Below are positions 48,952 to 62,915 of a DNA stretch of 64,000 nucleotides, in pieces (the stretch's first letter is position 1; each line of letters begins with the position of its first letter). The stretch lies in the NCBI GenBank assembly GCA_026874595.1, contig CM049313.1:80284659-80348658 (forward strand), in the 5' to 3' direction. This DNA comes from Sipunculus nudus (Eukaryota; Annelida; Sipuncula; Golfingiida; Sipunculidae). Made by a program: the position numbers and the translations under genes. The notes beneath the pieces were generated by a model. It saw nothing but the letters and a program-made list of their open reading frames with translations, was not told the DNA's origin and ran no database searches.

Positions 48952-50503
48952 TAGTGCAAAAACCGTTAACCATACCTGTCGTGACCTTGACCTTTGACCT
49001 TTGACCTATTTTAACCAAAAACAATAGGGCACCTAGAAATTATGTTTTTCATCATCCCTGCAAGTTTCAAGGTGATTGTGGCAAAATTGTGGCCAGGAGA
49101 GTGCAGACAAACAAACAAACAAACAGACAAACAGACATACGCAACTGAGCAATATGCTTGCCGAAATCGAAGATTTCCGGCAAGCAATAAAGTTGTGACT
49201 GTGCCTCCAACATGTATGATAATAGACAGGGCCTGGAAAGGCCGTCACGCACCGCTGCACACGCCGGCCGCCCACCGTAGGGACCCTGCCGGCACTTGCG
49301 GCGACGGCACGTGACTTCGTGGTTTGGTGAAACACGGCGCGAGATTTGACGAGACTTACAATGCGACCCCTGAATGTGACTGCGAGTGTCCGACGCTATC
49401 CGGCGCTGCAGACCATGTGTCTGTGGCGTAAAAATGACAGAATTATAGGCATTTCTTTGAATGGTCACGTGTTCTCGTTTCACGAGAAACGGTGCGAGAT
49501 ATGACGAGACTTGCGATTGAATGACTAAGAACTAGACGGATGCTGTCTAACGCCGAAAACCAGACCTTTCTATGGCAAATATCAACAGAGATAGAAGCAG
49601 GTAAACTTCGTATTTTCAAGTTGTCACGTTTTACCCCAAAATTTGGTAACCATGGTAACGGCAGTACAAAGCTACATGTGCGGAGGAATAAGCCAATGTT
49701 CCTAGTTTCAGATACCACAAAAAAAATGGTGTCACGTTTAATATTTTTTGAGATATTGCAGAAAAATGATATGTTACAGTGTTTCAGGTACCACGCCCCC
49801 TGGTGGCTATTTCCAAAAAAAATGAAAAACTGATTTCGAGATATTTATAAATAACACAAAATATATCAATTTCAAAGCCATTGTTAAAAAAATGCAACCT
49901 GTAGGTCATATTTAATGAAATCTCGAAGACTCTCGTTTGACGAGAAACGGTGCGAGATTTTGCAAGATTTTTGATTGGACCACCGAGAACTCACCAAGGG
50001 CTACAAGATGCAAAAAAAATGACCTCTCCAGCATAAAAACTGACAGAGTTAGAAGCTGAAAACTGCATATTTTCAAAATTCAAAAGTTTTACCCCAAAAA
50101 TAGAGAAATCTGGCAATAGCGCACTTTGGCACCTATGCGCAAAAATAAGCCCATGGTACCCAGTTGAAGGTGCTGTGATGGAAATGGCCCAATGTTTAAT
50201 AGTTCTGGAGGTATAGCATGAAAACAAATTTTCATGTTTTTTCATCTGCAACGCCCCCCGGCGGCCATTTCCAAAATCTGAAAAAAACAATTTCGAGATA
50301 TTCTTGTGTTACATAAAATATCTCAGAATCAGTACGATTGCTGCAAATTTGAAAAATATCACGAAATTCCATGATTTCTCCCCAAAATTGCGTAACCATG
50401 GTAACAGCAAATTTAAGTTAGCTACATGTCAAAAGAAAGGCCAGGTGATGACGAAAAAAATGAGCTATTGCAGAAGTGGATAAGCCTATTTATGGCGAAG
50501 TTA
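48952..50503 (+). repeat. Satellite unit 29 (CAGTAC, AGCATGAA)
   Basis: 1552 bp, A8, CAGTAC. T at 50219, so units 28 and 29 look like an adjacent duplication. Confidence 0.95.
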
Positions 50504-52054
50504 TAGTGCAAAAACCGTTAACCATACCTGTCGTGACCTTGACCTTTGACCTTTGACCTATTTTAACCAAAAACAATAGGGCACCTAGAAATTATGTTTT
50601 TCATCATCCCTGCAAGTTTCAAGGTGATTGTGGCAAAATTGTGGCCAGGAGAGTGCAGACAAACAAACAAACAAACAGACAAACAGACATACGCAACTGA
50701 GCAATATGCTTGCCGAAATCGAAGATTTCCGGCAAGCAATAAAGTTGTGACTGTGCCTCCAACATGTATGATAATAGACAGGGCCTGGAAAGGCCGTCAC
50801 GCACCGCTGCACACGCCGGCCGCCCACCGTAGGGACCCTGCCGGCACTTGCGGCGACGGCACGTGACTTCGTGGTTTGGTGAAACACGGCGCGAGATTTG
50901 ACGAGACTTACAATGCGACCCCTGAATGTGACTGCGAGTGTCCGACGCTATCCGGCGCTGCAGACCATGTGTCTGTGGCGTAAAAATGACAGAATTATAG
51001 GCATTTCTTTGAATGGTCACGTGTTCTCGTTTCACGAGAAACGGTGCGAGATATGACGAGACTTGCGATTGAATGACTAAGAACTAGACGGATGCTGTCT
51101 AACGCCGAAAACCAGACCTTTCTATGGCAAATATCAACAGAGATAGAAGCAGGTAAACTTCGTATTTTCAAGTTGTCACGTTTTACCCCAAAATTTGGTA
51201 ACCATGGTAACGGCAGTACAAAGCTACATGTGCGGAGGAATAAGCCAATGTTCCTAGTTTCAGATACCACAAAAAAAATGGTGTCACGTTTAATATTTTT
51301 TGAGATATTGCAGAAAAATGATATGTTACAGTGTTTCAGGTACCACGCCCCCTGGTGGCTATTTCCAAAAAAATGAAAAACTGATTTCGAGATATTTATA
51401 AATAACACAAAATATATCAATTTCAAAGCCATTGTTAAAAAAATGCAACCTGTAGGTCATATTTAATGAAATCTCGAAGACTCTCGTTTGACGAGAAACG
51501 GTGCGAGATTTTGCAAGATTTTTGATTGGACCACCGAGAACTCACCAAGGGCTACAAGATGCAAAAAAAATGACCTCTCCAGCATAAAAACTGACAGAGT
51601 TAGAAGCTGAAAACTGCATATTTTCAAAATTCAAAAGTTTTACCCCAAAAATAGAGAAATCTGGCAATAGCGCACTTTGGCACCTATGCGCAAAAATAAG
51701 CCCATGGTACCCAGTTGAAGGTGCTGTGATGGAAATGGCCCAATGTTTAATAGTTCTGGAGGTATAGCACGAAAACAAATTTTCATGTTTTTTCATCTGC
51801 AACGCCCCCCGGCGGCCATTTCCAAAATCTGAAAAAAACAATTTCGAGATATTCTTGTGTTACATAAAATATCTCAGAATCCGCACGATTGCTGCAAATT
51901 TGAAAAATATCACGAAATTCCATGATTTCTCCCCAAAATTGCGTAACCATGGTAACAGCAAATTTAAGTTAGCTACATGTCAAAAGAAAGGCCAGGTGAT
52001 GACGAAAAAAATGAGCTATTGCAGAAGTGGATAAGCCTATTTATGGCGAAGTTA
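50504..52054 (+). repeat. Satellite unit 30
   Basis: 1551 bp, A7, CCGCAC marker. Confidence 0.95.
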
Positions 52055-53605
52055 TAGTGCAAAAACCGTTAACCATACCTGTCGTGACCTTGACCTTTGA
52101 CCTTTGACCTATTTTAACCAAAAACAATAGGGCACCTAGAAATTATGTTTTTCATCATCCCTGCAAGTTTCAAGGTGATTGTGGCAAAATTGTGGCCAGG
52201 AGAGTGCAGACAAACAAACAAACAAACAGACAAACAGACATACGCAACTGAGCAATATGCTTGCCGAAATCGAAGATTTCCGGCAAGCAATAAAGTTGTG
52301 ACTGTGCCTCCAACATGTATGATAATAGACAGGGCCTGGAAAGGCCGTCACGCACCGCTGCACACGCCGGCCGCCCACCGTAGGGACCCTGCCGGCACTT
52401 GCGGCGACGGCACGTGACTTCGTGGTTTGGTGAAACACGGCGCGAGATTTGACGAGACTTACAATGCGACCCCTGAATGTGACTGCGAGTGTCCGACGCT
52501 ATCCGGCGCTGCAGACCATGTGTCTGTGGCGTAAAAATGACAGAATTATAGGCATTTCTTTGAATGGTCACGTGTTCTCGTTTCACGAGAAACGGTGCGA
52601 GATATGACGAGACTTGCGATTGAATGACTAAGAACTAGACGGATGCTGTCTAACGCCGAAAACCAGACCTTTCTATGGCAAATATCAACAGAGATAGAAG
52701 CAGGTAAACTTCGTATTTTCAAGTTGTCACGTTTTACCCCAAAATTTGGTAACCATGGTAACGGCAGTACAAAGCTACATGTGCGGAGGAATAAGCCAAT
52801 GTTCCTAGTTTCAGATACCACAAAAAAAATGGTGTCACGTTTAATATTTTTTGAGATATTGCAGAAAAATGATATGTTACAGTGTTTCAGGTACCACGCC
52901 CCCTGGTGGCTATTTCCAAAAAAATGAAAAACTGATTTCGAGATATTTATAAATAACACAAAATATATCAATTTCAAAGCCATTGTTAAAAAAATGCAAC
53001 CTGTAGGTCATATTTAATGAAATCTCGAAGACTCTCGTTTGACGAGAAACGGTGCGAGATTTTGCAAGATTTTTGATTGGACCACCGAGAACTCACCAAG
53101 GGCTACAAGATGCAAAAAAAATGACCTCTCCAGCATAAAAACTGACAGAGTTAGAAGCTGAAAACTGCATATTTTCAAAATTCAAAAGTTTTACCCCAAA
53201 AATAGAGAAATCTGGCAATAGCGCACTTTGGCACCTATGCGCAAAAATAAGCCCATGGTACCCAGTTGAAGGTGCTGTGATGGAAATGGCCCAATGTTTA
53301 ATAGTTCTGGAGGTATAGCACGAAAACAAATTTTCATGTTTTTTCATCTGCAACGCCCCCCGGCGGCCATTTCCAAAATCTGAAAAAAACAATTTCGAGA
53401 TATTCTTGTGTTACATAAAATATCTCAGAATCCGCACGATTGCTGCAAATTTGAAAAATATCACGAAATTCCATGATTTCTCCCCAAAATTGCGTAACCA
53501 TGGTAACAGCAAATTTAAGTTAGCTACATGTCAAAAGAAAGGCCAGGTGATGACGAAAAAAATGAGCTATTGCAGAAGTGGATAAGCCTATTTATGGCGA
53601 AGTTA
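52055..53605 (+). repeat. Satellite unit 31
   Basis: 1551 bp, A7, CCGCAC marker. Confidence 0.95.
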
Positions 53606-55156
53606 TAGTGCAAAAACCGTTAACCATACCTGTCGTGACCTTGACCTTTGACCTTTGACCTATTTTAACCAAAAACAATAGGGCACCTAGAAATTATGTT
53701 TTTCATCATCCCTGCAAGTTTCAAGGTGATTGTGGCAAAATTGTGGCCAGGAGAGTGCAGACAAACAAACAAACAAACAGACAAACAGACATACGCAACT
53801 GAGCAATATGCTTGCCGAAATCGAAGATTTCCGGCAAGCAATAAAGTTGTGACTGTGCCTCCAACATGTATGATAATAGACAGGGCCTGGAAAGGCCGTC
53901 ACGCACCGCTGCACACGCCGGCCGCCCACCGTAGGGACCCTGCCGGCACTTGCGGCGACGGCACGTGACTTCGTGGTTTGGTGAAACACGGCGCGAGATT
54001 TGACGAGACTTACAATGCGACCCCTGAATGTGACTGCGAGTGTCCGACGCTATCCGGCGCTGCAGACCATGTGTCTGTGGCGTAAAAATGACAGAATTAT
54101 AGGCATTTCTTTGAATGGTCACGTGTTCTCGTTTCACGAGAAACGGTGCGAGATATGACGAGACTTGCGATTGAATGACTAAGAACTAGACGGATGCTGT
54201 CTAACGCCGAAAACCAGACCTTTCTATGGCAAATATCAACAGAGATAGAAGCAGGTAAACTTCGTATTTTCAAGTTGTCACGTTTTACCCCAAAATTTGG
54301 TAACCATGGTAACGGCAGTACAAAGCTACATGTGCGGAGGAATAAGCCAATGTTCCTAGTTTCAGATACCACAAAAAAAATGGTGTCACGTTTAATATTT
54401 TTTGAGATATTGCAGAAAAATGATATGTTACAGTGTTTCAGGTACCACGCCCCCTGGTGGCTATTTCCAAAAAAATGAAAAACTGATTTCGAGATATTTA
54501 TAAATAACACAAAATATATCAATTTCAAAGCCATTGTTAAAAAAATGCAACCTGTAGGTCATATTTAATGAAATCTCGAAGACTCTCGTTTGACGAGAAA
54601 CGGTGCGAGATTTTGCAAGATTTTTGATTGGACCACCGAGAACTCACCAAGGGCTACAAGATGCAAAAAAAATGACCTCTCCAGCATAAAAACTGACAGA
54701 GTTAGAAGCTGAAAACTGCATATTTTCAAAATTCAAAAGTTTTACCCCAAAAATAGAGAAATCTGGCAATAGCGCACTTTGGCACCTATGCGCAAAAATA
54801 AGCCCATGGTACCCAGTTGAAGGTGCTGTGATGGAAATGGCCCAATGTTTAATAGTTCTGGAGGTATAGCACGAAAACAAATTTTCATGTTTTTTCATCT
54901 GCAACGCCCCCCGGCGGCCATTTCCAAAATCTGAAAAAAACAATTTCGAGATATTCTTGTGTTACATAAAATATCTCAGAATCAGTACGATTGCTGCAAA
55001 TTTGAAAAATATCACGAAATTCCATGATTTCTCCCCAAAATTGCGTAACCATGGTAACAGCAAATTTAAGTTAGCTACATGTCAAAAGAAAGGCCAGGTG
55101 ATAACGAAAAAAATGAGCTATTGCAGAAGTGGATAAGCCTATTTATGGCGAAGTTA
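53606..55156 (+). repeat. Satellite unit 32 (CAGTAC, GTGATAACG)
   Basis: 1551 bp, A7, and the only A7 unit with CAGTAC. A at 55103 (GTGATAACG for GTGATGACG). First unit of a trimer block. Confidence 0.95.
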
Positions 55157-56708
55157 TAGTGCAAAAACCGTTAACCATACCTGTCGTGACCTTGACCTTT
55201 GACCTTTGACCTATTTTAACCAAAAACAATAGGGCACCTAGAAATTATGTTTTTCATCATCCCTGCAAGTTTCAAGGTGATTGTGGCAAAATTGTGGCCA
55301 GGAGAGTGCAGACAAACAAACAAACAAACAGACAAACAGACATACGCAACTGAGCAATATGCTTGCCGAAATCGAAGATTTCCGGCAAGCAATAAAGTTG
55401 TGACTGTGCCTCCAACATGTATGATAATAGACAGGGCCTGGAAAGGCCGTCACGCACCGCTGCACACGCCGGCCGCCCACCGTAGGGACCCTGCCGGCAC
55501 TTGCGGCGACGGCACGTGACTTCGTGGTTTGGTGAAACACGGCGCGAGATTTGACGAGACTTACAATGCGACCCCTGAATGTGACTGCGAGTGTCCGACG
55601 CTATCCGGCGCTGCAGACCATGTGTCTGTGGCGTAAAAATGACAGAATTATAGGCATTTCTTTGAATGGTCACGTGTTCTCGTTTCACGAGAAACGGTGC
55701 GAGATATGACGAGACTTGCGATTGAATGACTAAGAACTAGACGGATGCTGTCTAACGCCGAAAACCAGACCTTTCTATGGCAAATATCAACAGAGATAGA
55801 AGCAGGTAAACTTCGTATTTTCAAGTTGTCACGTTTTACCCCAAAATTTGGTAACCATGGTAACGGCAGTACAAAGCTACATGTGCGGAGGAATAAGCCA
55901 ATGTTCCTAGTTTCAGATACCACAAAAAAAATGGTGTCACGTTTAATATTTTTTGAGATATTGCAGAAAAATGATATGTTACAGTGTTTCAGGTACCACG
56001 CCCCCTGGTGGCTATTTCCAAAAAAAATGAAAAACTGATTTCGAGATATTTATAAATAACACAAAATATATCAATTTCAAAGCCATTGTTAAAAAAATGC
56101 AACCTGTAGGTCATATTTAATGAAATCTCGAAGACTCTCGTTTGACGAGAAACGGTGCGAGATTTTGCAAGATTTTTGATTGGACCACCGAGAACTCACC
56201 AAGGGCTACAAGATGCAAAAAAAATGACCTCTCCAGCATAAAAACTGACAGAGTTAGAAGCTGAAAACTGCATATTTTCAAAATTCAAAAGTTTTACCCC
56301 AAAAATAGAGAAATCTGGCAATAGCGCACTTTGGCACCTATGCGCAAAAATAAGCCCATGGTACCCAGTTGAAGGTGCTGTGATGGAAATGGCCCAATGT
56401 TTAATAGTTCTGGAGGTATAGCACGAAAACAAATTTTCATGTTTTTTCATCTGCAACGCCCCCCGGCGGCCATTTCCAAAATCTGAAAAAAACAATTTCG
56501 AGATATTCTTGTGTTACATAAAATATCTCAGAATCAGTACGATTGCTGCAAATTTGAAAAATATCACGAAATTCCATGATTTCTCCCCAAAATTGCGTAA
56601 CCATGGTAACAGCAAATTTAAGTTAGCTACATGTCAAAAGAAAGGCCAGGTGATGACGAAAAAAATGAGCTATTGCAGAAGTGGATAAGCCTATTTATGG
56701 CGAAGTTA
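55157..56708 (+). repeat. Satellite unit 33 (CAGTAC)
   Basis: 1552 bp, A8, CAGTAC; second unit of the trimer block. Confidence 0.95.
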
Positions 56709-58259
56709 TAGTGCAAAAACCGTTAACCATACCTGTCGTGACCTTGACCTTTGACCTTTGACCTATTTTAACCAAAAACAATAGGGCACCTAGAAATTAT
56801 GTTTTTCATCATCCCTGCAAGTTTCAAGGTGATTGTGGCAAAATTGTGGCCAGGAGAGTGCAGACAAACAAACAAACAAACAGACAAACAGACATACGCA
56901 ACTGAGCAATATGCTTGCCGAAATCGAAGATTTCCGGCAAGCAATAAAGTTGTGACTGTGCCTCCAACATGTATGATAATAGACAGGGCCTGGAAAGGCC
57001 GTCACGCACCGCTGCACACGCCGGCCGCCCACCGTAGGGACCCTGCCGGCACTTGCGGCGACGGCACGTGACTTCGTGGTTTGGTGAAACACGGCGCGAG
57101 ATTTGACGAGACTTACAATGCGACCCCTGAATGTGACTGCGAGTGTCCGACGCTATCCGGCGCTGCAGACCATGTGTCTGTGGCGTAAAAATGACAGAAT
57201 TATAGGCATTTCTTTGAATGGTCACGTGTTCTCGTTTCACGAGAAACGGTGCGAGATATGACGAGACTTGCGATTGAATGACTAAGAACTAGACGGATGC
57301 TGTCTAACGCCGAAAACCAGACCTTTCTATGGCAAATATCAACAGAGATAGAAGCAGGTAAACTTCGTATTTTCAAGTTGTCACGTTTTACCCCAAAATT
57401 TGGTAACCATGGTAACGGCAGTACAAAGCTACATGTGCGGAGGAATAAGCCAATGTTCCTAGTTTCAGATACCACAAAAAAAATGGTGTCACGTTTAATA
57501 TTTTTTGAGATATTGCAGAAAAATGATATGTTACAGTGTTTCAGGTACCACGCCCCCTGGTGGCTATTTCCAAAAAAATGAAAAACTGATTTCGAGATAT
57601 TTATAAATAACACAAAATATATCAATTTCAAAGCCATTGTTAAAAAAATGCAACCTGTAGGTCATATTTAATGAAATCTCGAAGACTCTCGTTTGACGAG
57701 AAACGGTGCGAGATTTTGCAAGATTTTTGATTGGACCACCGAGAACTCACCAAGGGCTACAAGATGCAAAAAAAATGACCTCTCCAGCATAAAAACTGAC
57801 AGAGTTAGAAGCTGAAAACTGCATATTTTCAAAATTCAAAAGTTTTACCCCAAAAATAGAGAAATCTGGCAATAGCGCACTTTGGCACCTATGCGAAAAA
57901 ATAAGCCCATGGTACCCAGTTGAAGGTGCTGTGATGGAAATGGCCCAATGTTTAATAGTTCTGGAGGTATAGCACGAAAACAAATTTTCATGTTTTTTCA
58001 TCTGCAACGCCCCCCGGCGGCCATTTCCAAAATCTGAAAAAAACAATTTCGAGATATTCTTGTGTTACATAAAATATCTCAGAATCCGCACGATTGCTGC
58101 AAATTTGAAAAATATCACGAAATTCCATGATTTCTCCCCAAAATTGCGTAACCATGGTAACAGCAAATTTAAGTTAGCTACATGTCAAAAGAAAGGCCAG
58201 GTGATGACGAAAAAAATGAGCTATTGCAGAAGTGGATAAGCCTATTTATGGCGAAGTTA
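56709..58259 (+). repeat. Satellite unit 34
   Basis: 1551 bp, A7, CCGCAC. Private C-to-A change at 57896 (ATGCGAAAAAATAAG). Third unit of the trimer block. Confidence 0.95.
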
Positions 58260-59812
58260 TAGTGCAAAAACCGTTAACCATACCTGTCGTGACCTTGACC
58301 TTTGACCTTTGACCTATTTTAACCAAAAACAATAGGGCACCTAGAAATTATGTTTTTCATCATCCCTGCAAGTTTCAAGGTGATTGTGGCAAAATTGTGG
58401 CCAGGAGAGTGCAGACAAACAAACAAACAAACAGACAAACAGACATACGCAACTGAGCAATATGCTTGCCGAAATCGAAGATTTCCGGCAAGCAATAAAG
58501 TTGTGACTGTGCCTCCAACATGTATGATAATAGACAGGGCCTGGAAAGGCCGTCACGCACCGCTGCACACGCCGGCCGCCCACCGTAGGGACCCTGCCGG
58601 CACTTGCGGCGACGGCACGTGACTTCGTGGTTTGGTGAAACACGGCGCGAGATTTGACGAGACTTACAATGCGACCCCTGAATGTGACTGCGAGTGTCCG
58701 ACGCTATCCGGCGCTGCAGACCATGTGTCTGTGGCGTAAAAATGACAGAATTATAGGCATTTCTTTGAATGGTCACGTGTTCTCGTTTCACGAGAAACGG
58801 TGCGAGATATGACGAGACTTGCGATTGAATGACTAAGAACTAGACGGATGCTGTCTAACGCCGAAAACCAGACCTTTCTATGGCAAATATCAACAGAGAT
58901 AGAAGCAGGTAAACTTCGTATTTTCAAGTTGTCACGTTTTACCCCAAAATTTGGTAACCATGGTAACGGCAGTACAAAGCTACATGTGCGGAGGAATAAG
59001 CCAATGTTCCTAGTTTCAGATACCACAAAAAAAATGGTGTCACGTTTAATATTTTTTGAGATATTGCAGAAAAATGATATGTTACAGTGTTTCAGGTACC
59101 ACGCCCCCTGGTGGCTATTTCCAAAAAAAAATGAAAAACTGATTTCGAGATATTTATAAATAACACAAAATATATCAATTTCAAAGCCATTGTTAAAAAA
59201 ATGCAACCTGTAGGTCATATTTAATGAAATCTCGAAGACTCTCGTTTGACGAGAAACGGTGCGAGATTTTGCAAGATTTTTGATTGGACCACCGAGAACT
59301 CACCAAGGGCTACAAGATGCAAAAAAAATGACCTCTCCAGCATAAAAACTGACAGAGTTAGAAGCTGAAAACTGCATATTTTCAAAATTCAAAAGTTTTA
59401 CCCCAAAAATAGAGAAATCTGGCAATAGCGCACTTTGGCACCTATGCGCAAAAATAAGCCCATGGTACCCAGTTGAAGGTGCTGTGATGGAAATGGCCCA
59501 ATGTTTAATAGTTCTGGAGGTATAGCACGAAAACAAATTTTCATGTTTTTTCATCTGCAACGCCCCCCGGCGGCCATTTCCAAAATCTGAAAAAAACAAT
59601 TTCGAGATATTCTTGTGTTACATAAAATATCTCAGAATCAGTACGATTGCTGCAAATTTGAAAAATATCACGAAATTCCATGATTTCTCCCCAAAATTGC
59701 GTAACCATGGTAACAGCAAATTTAAGTTAGCTACATGTCAAAAGAAAGGCCAGGTGATAACGAAAAAAATGAGCTATTGCAGAAGTGGATAAGCCTATTT
59801 ATGGCGAAGTTA
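58260..59812 (+). repeat. Satellite unit 35 (A9, CAGTAC, GTGATAACG)
   Basis: 1553 bp, the only A9 unit. CAGTAC, and A at 59759 as in unit 32, three units earlier. Start of the second trimer block. Confidence 0.95.
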
Positions 59813-61364
59813 TAGTGCAAAAACCGTTAACCATACCTGTCGTGACCTTGACCTTTGACCTTTGACCTATTTTAACCAAAAACAATAGGGCACCTAGAAA
59901 TTATGTTTTTCATCATCCCTGCAAGTTTCAAGGTGATTGTGGCAAAATTGTGGCCAGGAGAGTGCAGACAAACAAACAAACAAACAGACAAACAGACATA
60001 CGCAACTGAGCAATATGCTTGCCGAAATCGAAGATTTCCGGCAAGCAATAAAGTTGTGACTGTGCCTCCAACATGTATGATAATAGACAGGGCCTGGAAA
60101 GGCCGTCACGCACCGCTGCACACGCCGGCCGCCCACCGTAGGGACCCTGCCGGCACTTGCGGCGACGGCACGTGACTTCGTGGTTTGGTGAAACACGGCG
60201 CGAGATTTGACGAGACTTACAATGCGACCCCTGAATGTGACTGCGAGTGTCCGACGCTATCCGGCGCTGCAGACCATGTGTCTGTGGCGTAAAAATGACA
60301 GAATTATAGGCATTTCTTTGAATGGTCACGTGTTCTCGTTTCACGAGAAACGGTGCGAGATATGACGAGACTTGCGATTGAATGACTAAGAACTAGACGG
60401 ATGCTGTCTAACGCCGAAAACCAGACCTTTCTATGGCAAATATCAACAGAGATAGAAGCAGGTAAACTTCGTATTTTCAAGTTGTCACGTTTTACCCCAA
60501 AATTTGGTAACCATGGTAACGGCAGTACAAAGCTACATGTGCGGAGGAATAAGCCAATGTTCCTAGTTTCAGATACCACAAAAAAAATGGTGTCACGTTT
60601 AATATTTTTTGAGATATTGCAGAAAAATGATATGTTACAGTGTTTCAGGTACCACGCCCCCTGGTGGCTATTTCCAAAAAAAATGAAAAACTGATTTCGA
60701 GATATTTATAAATAACACAAAATATATCAATTTCAAAGCCATTGTTAAAAAAATGCAACCTGTAGGTCATATTTAATGAAATCTCGAAGACTCTCGTTTG
60801 ACGAGAAACGGTGCGAGATTTTGCAAGATTTTTGATTGGACCACCGAGAACTCACCAAGGGCTACAAGATGCAAAAAAAATGACCTCTCCAGCATAAAAA
60901 CTGACAGAGTTAGAAGCTGAAAACTGCATATTTTCAAAATTCAAAAGTTTTACCCCAAAAATAGAGAAATCTGGCAATAGCGCACTTTGGCACCTATGCG
61001 CAAAAATAAGCCCATGGTACCCAGTTGAAGGTGCTGTGATGGAAATGGCCCAATGTTTAATAGTTCTGGAGGTATAGCACGAAAACAAATTTTCATGTTT
61101 TTTCATCTGCAACGCCCCCCGGCGGCCATTTCCAAAATCTGAAAAAAACAATTTCGAGATATTCTTGTGTTACATAAAATATCTCAGAATCAGTACGATT
61201 GCTGCAAATTTGAAAAATATCACGAAATTCCATGATTTCTCCCCAAAATTGCGTAACCATGGTAACAGCAAATTTAAGTTAGCTACATGTCAAAAGAAAG
61301 GCCAGGTGATGACGAAAAAAATGAGCTATTGCAGAAGTGGATAAGCCTATTTATGGCGAAGTTA
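59813..61364 (+). repeat. Satellite unit 36 (CAGTAC)
   Basis: 1552 bp, A8, CAGTAC, matching unit 33. Confidence 0.95.
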
Positions 61365-62915
61365 TAGTGCAAAAACCGTTAACCATACCTGTCGTGACCT
61401 TGACCTTTGACCTTTGACCTATTTTAACCAAAAACAATAGGGCACCTAGAAATTATGTTTTTCATCATCCCTGCAAGTTTCAAGGTGATTGTGGCAAAAT
61501 TGTGGCCAGGAGAGTGCAGACAAACAAACAAACAAACAGACAAACAGACATACGCAACTGAGCAATATGCTTGCCGAAATCGAAGATTTCCGGCAAGCAA
61601 TAAAGTTGTGACTGTGCCTCCAACATGTATGATAATAGACAGGGCCTGGAAAGGCCGTCACGCACCGCTGCACACGCCGGCCGCCCACCGTAGGGACCCT
61701 GCCGGCACTTGCGGCGACGGCACGTGACTTCGTGGTTTGGTGAAACACGGCGCGAGATTTGACGAGACTTACAATGCGACCCCTGAATGTGACTGCGAGT
61801 GTCCGACGCTATCCGGCGCTGCAGACCATGTGTCTGTGGCGTAAAAATGACAGAATTATAGGCATTTCTTTGAATGGTCACGTGTTCTCGTTTCACGAGA
61901 AACGGTGCGAGATATGACGAGACTTGCGATTGAATGACTAAGAACTAGACGGATGCTGTCTAACGCCGAAAACCAGACCTTTCTATGGCAAATATCAACA
62001 GAGATAGAAGCAGGTAAACTTCGTATTTTCAAGTTGTCACGTTTTACCCCAAAATTTGGTAACCATGGTAACGGCAGTACAAAGCTACATGTGCGGAGGA
62101 ATAAGCCAATGTTCCTAGTTTCAGATACCACAAAAAAAATGGTGTCACGTTTAATATTTTTTGAGATATTGCAGAAAAATGATATGTTACAGTGTTTCAG
62201 GTACCACGCCCCCTGGTGGCTATTTCCAAAAAAATGAAAAACTGATTTCGAGATATTTATAAATAACACAAAATATATCAATTTCAAAGCCATTGTTAAA
62301 AAAATGCAACCTGTAGGTCATATTTAATGAAATCTCGAAGACTCTCGTTTGACGAGAAACGGTGCGAGATTTTGCAAGATTTTTGATTGGACCACCGAGA
62401 ACTCACCAAGGGCTACAAGATGCAAAAAAAATGACCTCTCCAGCATAAAAACTGACAGAGTTAGAAGCTGAAAACTGCATATTTTCAAAATTCAAAAGTT
62501 TTACCCCAAAAATAGAGAAATCTGGCAATAGCGCACTTTGGCACCTATGCGCAAAAATAAGCCCATGGTACCCAGTTGAAGGTGCTGTGATGGAAATGGC
62601 CCAATGTTTAATAGTTCTGGAGGTATAGCACGAAAACAAATTTTCATGTTTTTTCATCTGCAACGCCCCCCGGCGGCCATTTCCAAAATCTGAAAAAAAC
62701 AATTTCGAGATATTCTTGTGTTACATAAAATATCTCAGAATCCGCACGATTGCTGCAAATTTGAAAAATATCACGAAATTCCATGATTTCTCCCCAAAAT
62801 TGCGTAACCATGGTAACAGCAAATTTAAGTTAGCTACATGTCAAAAGAAAGGCCAGGTGATGACGAAAAAAATGAGCTATTGCAGAAGTGGATAAGCCTA
62901 TTTATGGCGAAGTTA
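61365..62915 (+). repeat. Satellite unit 37
   Basis: 1551 bp, A7, CCGCAC, matching unit 34 apart from the private change there. Confidence 0.95.
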
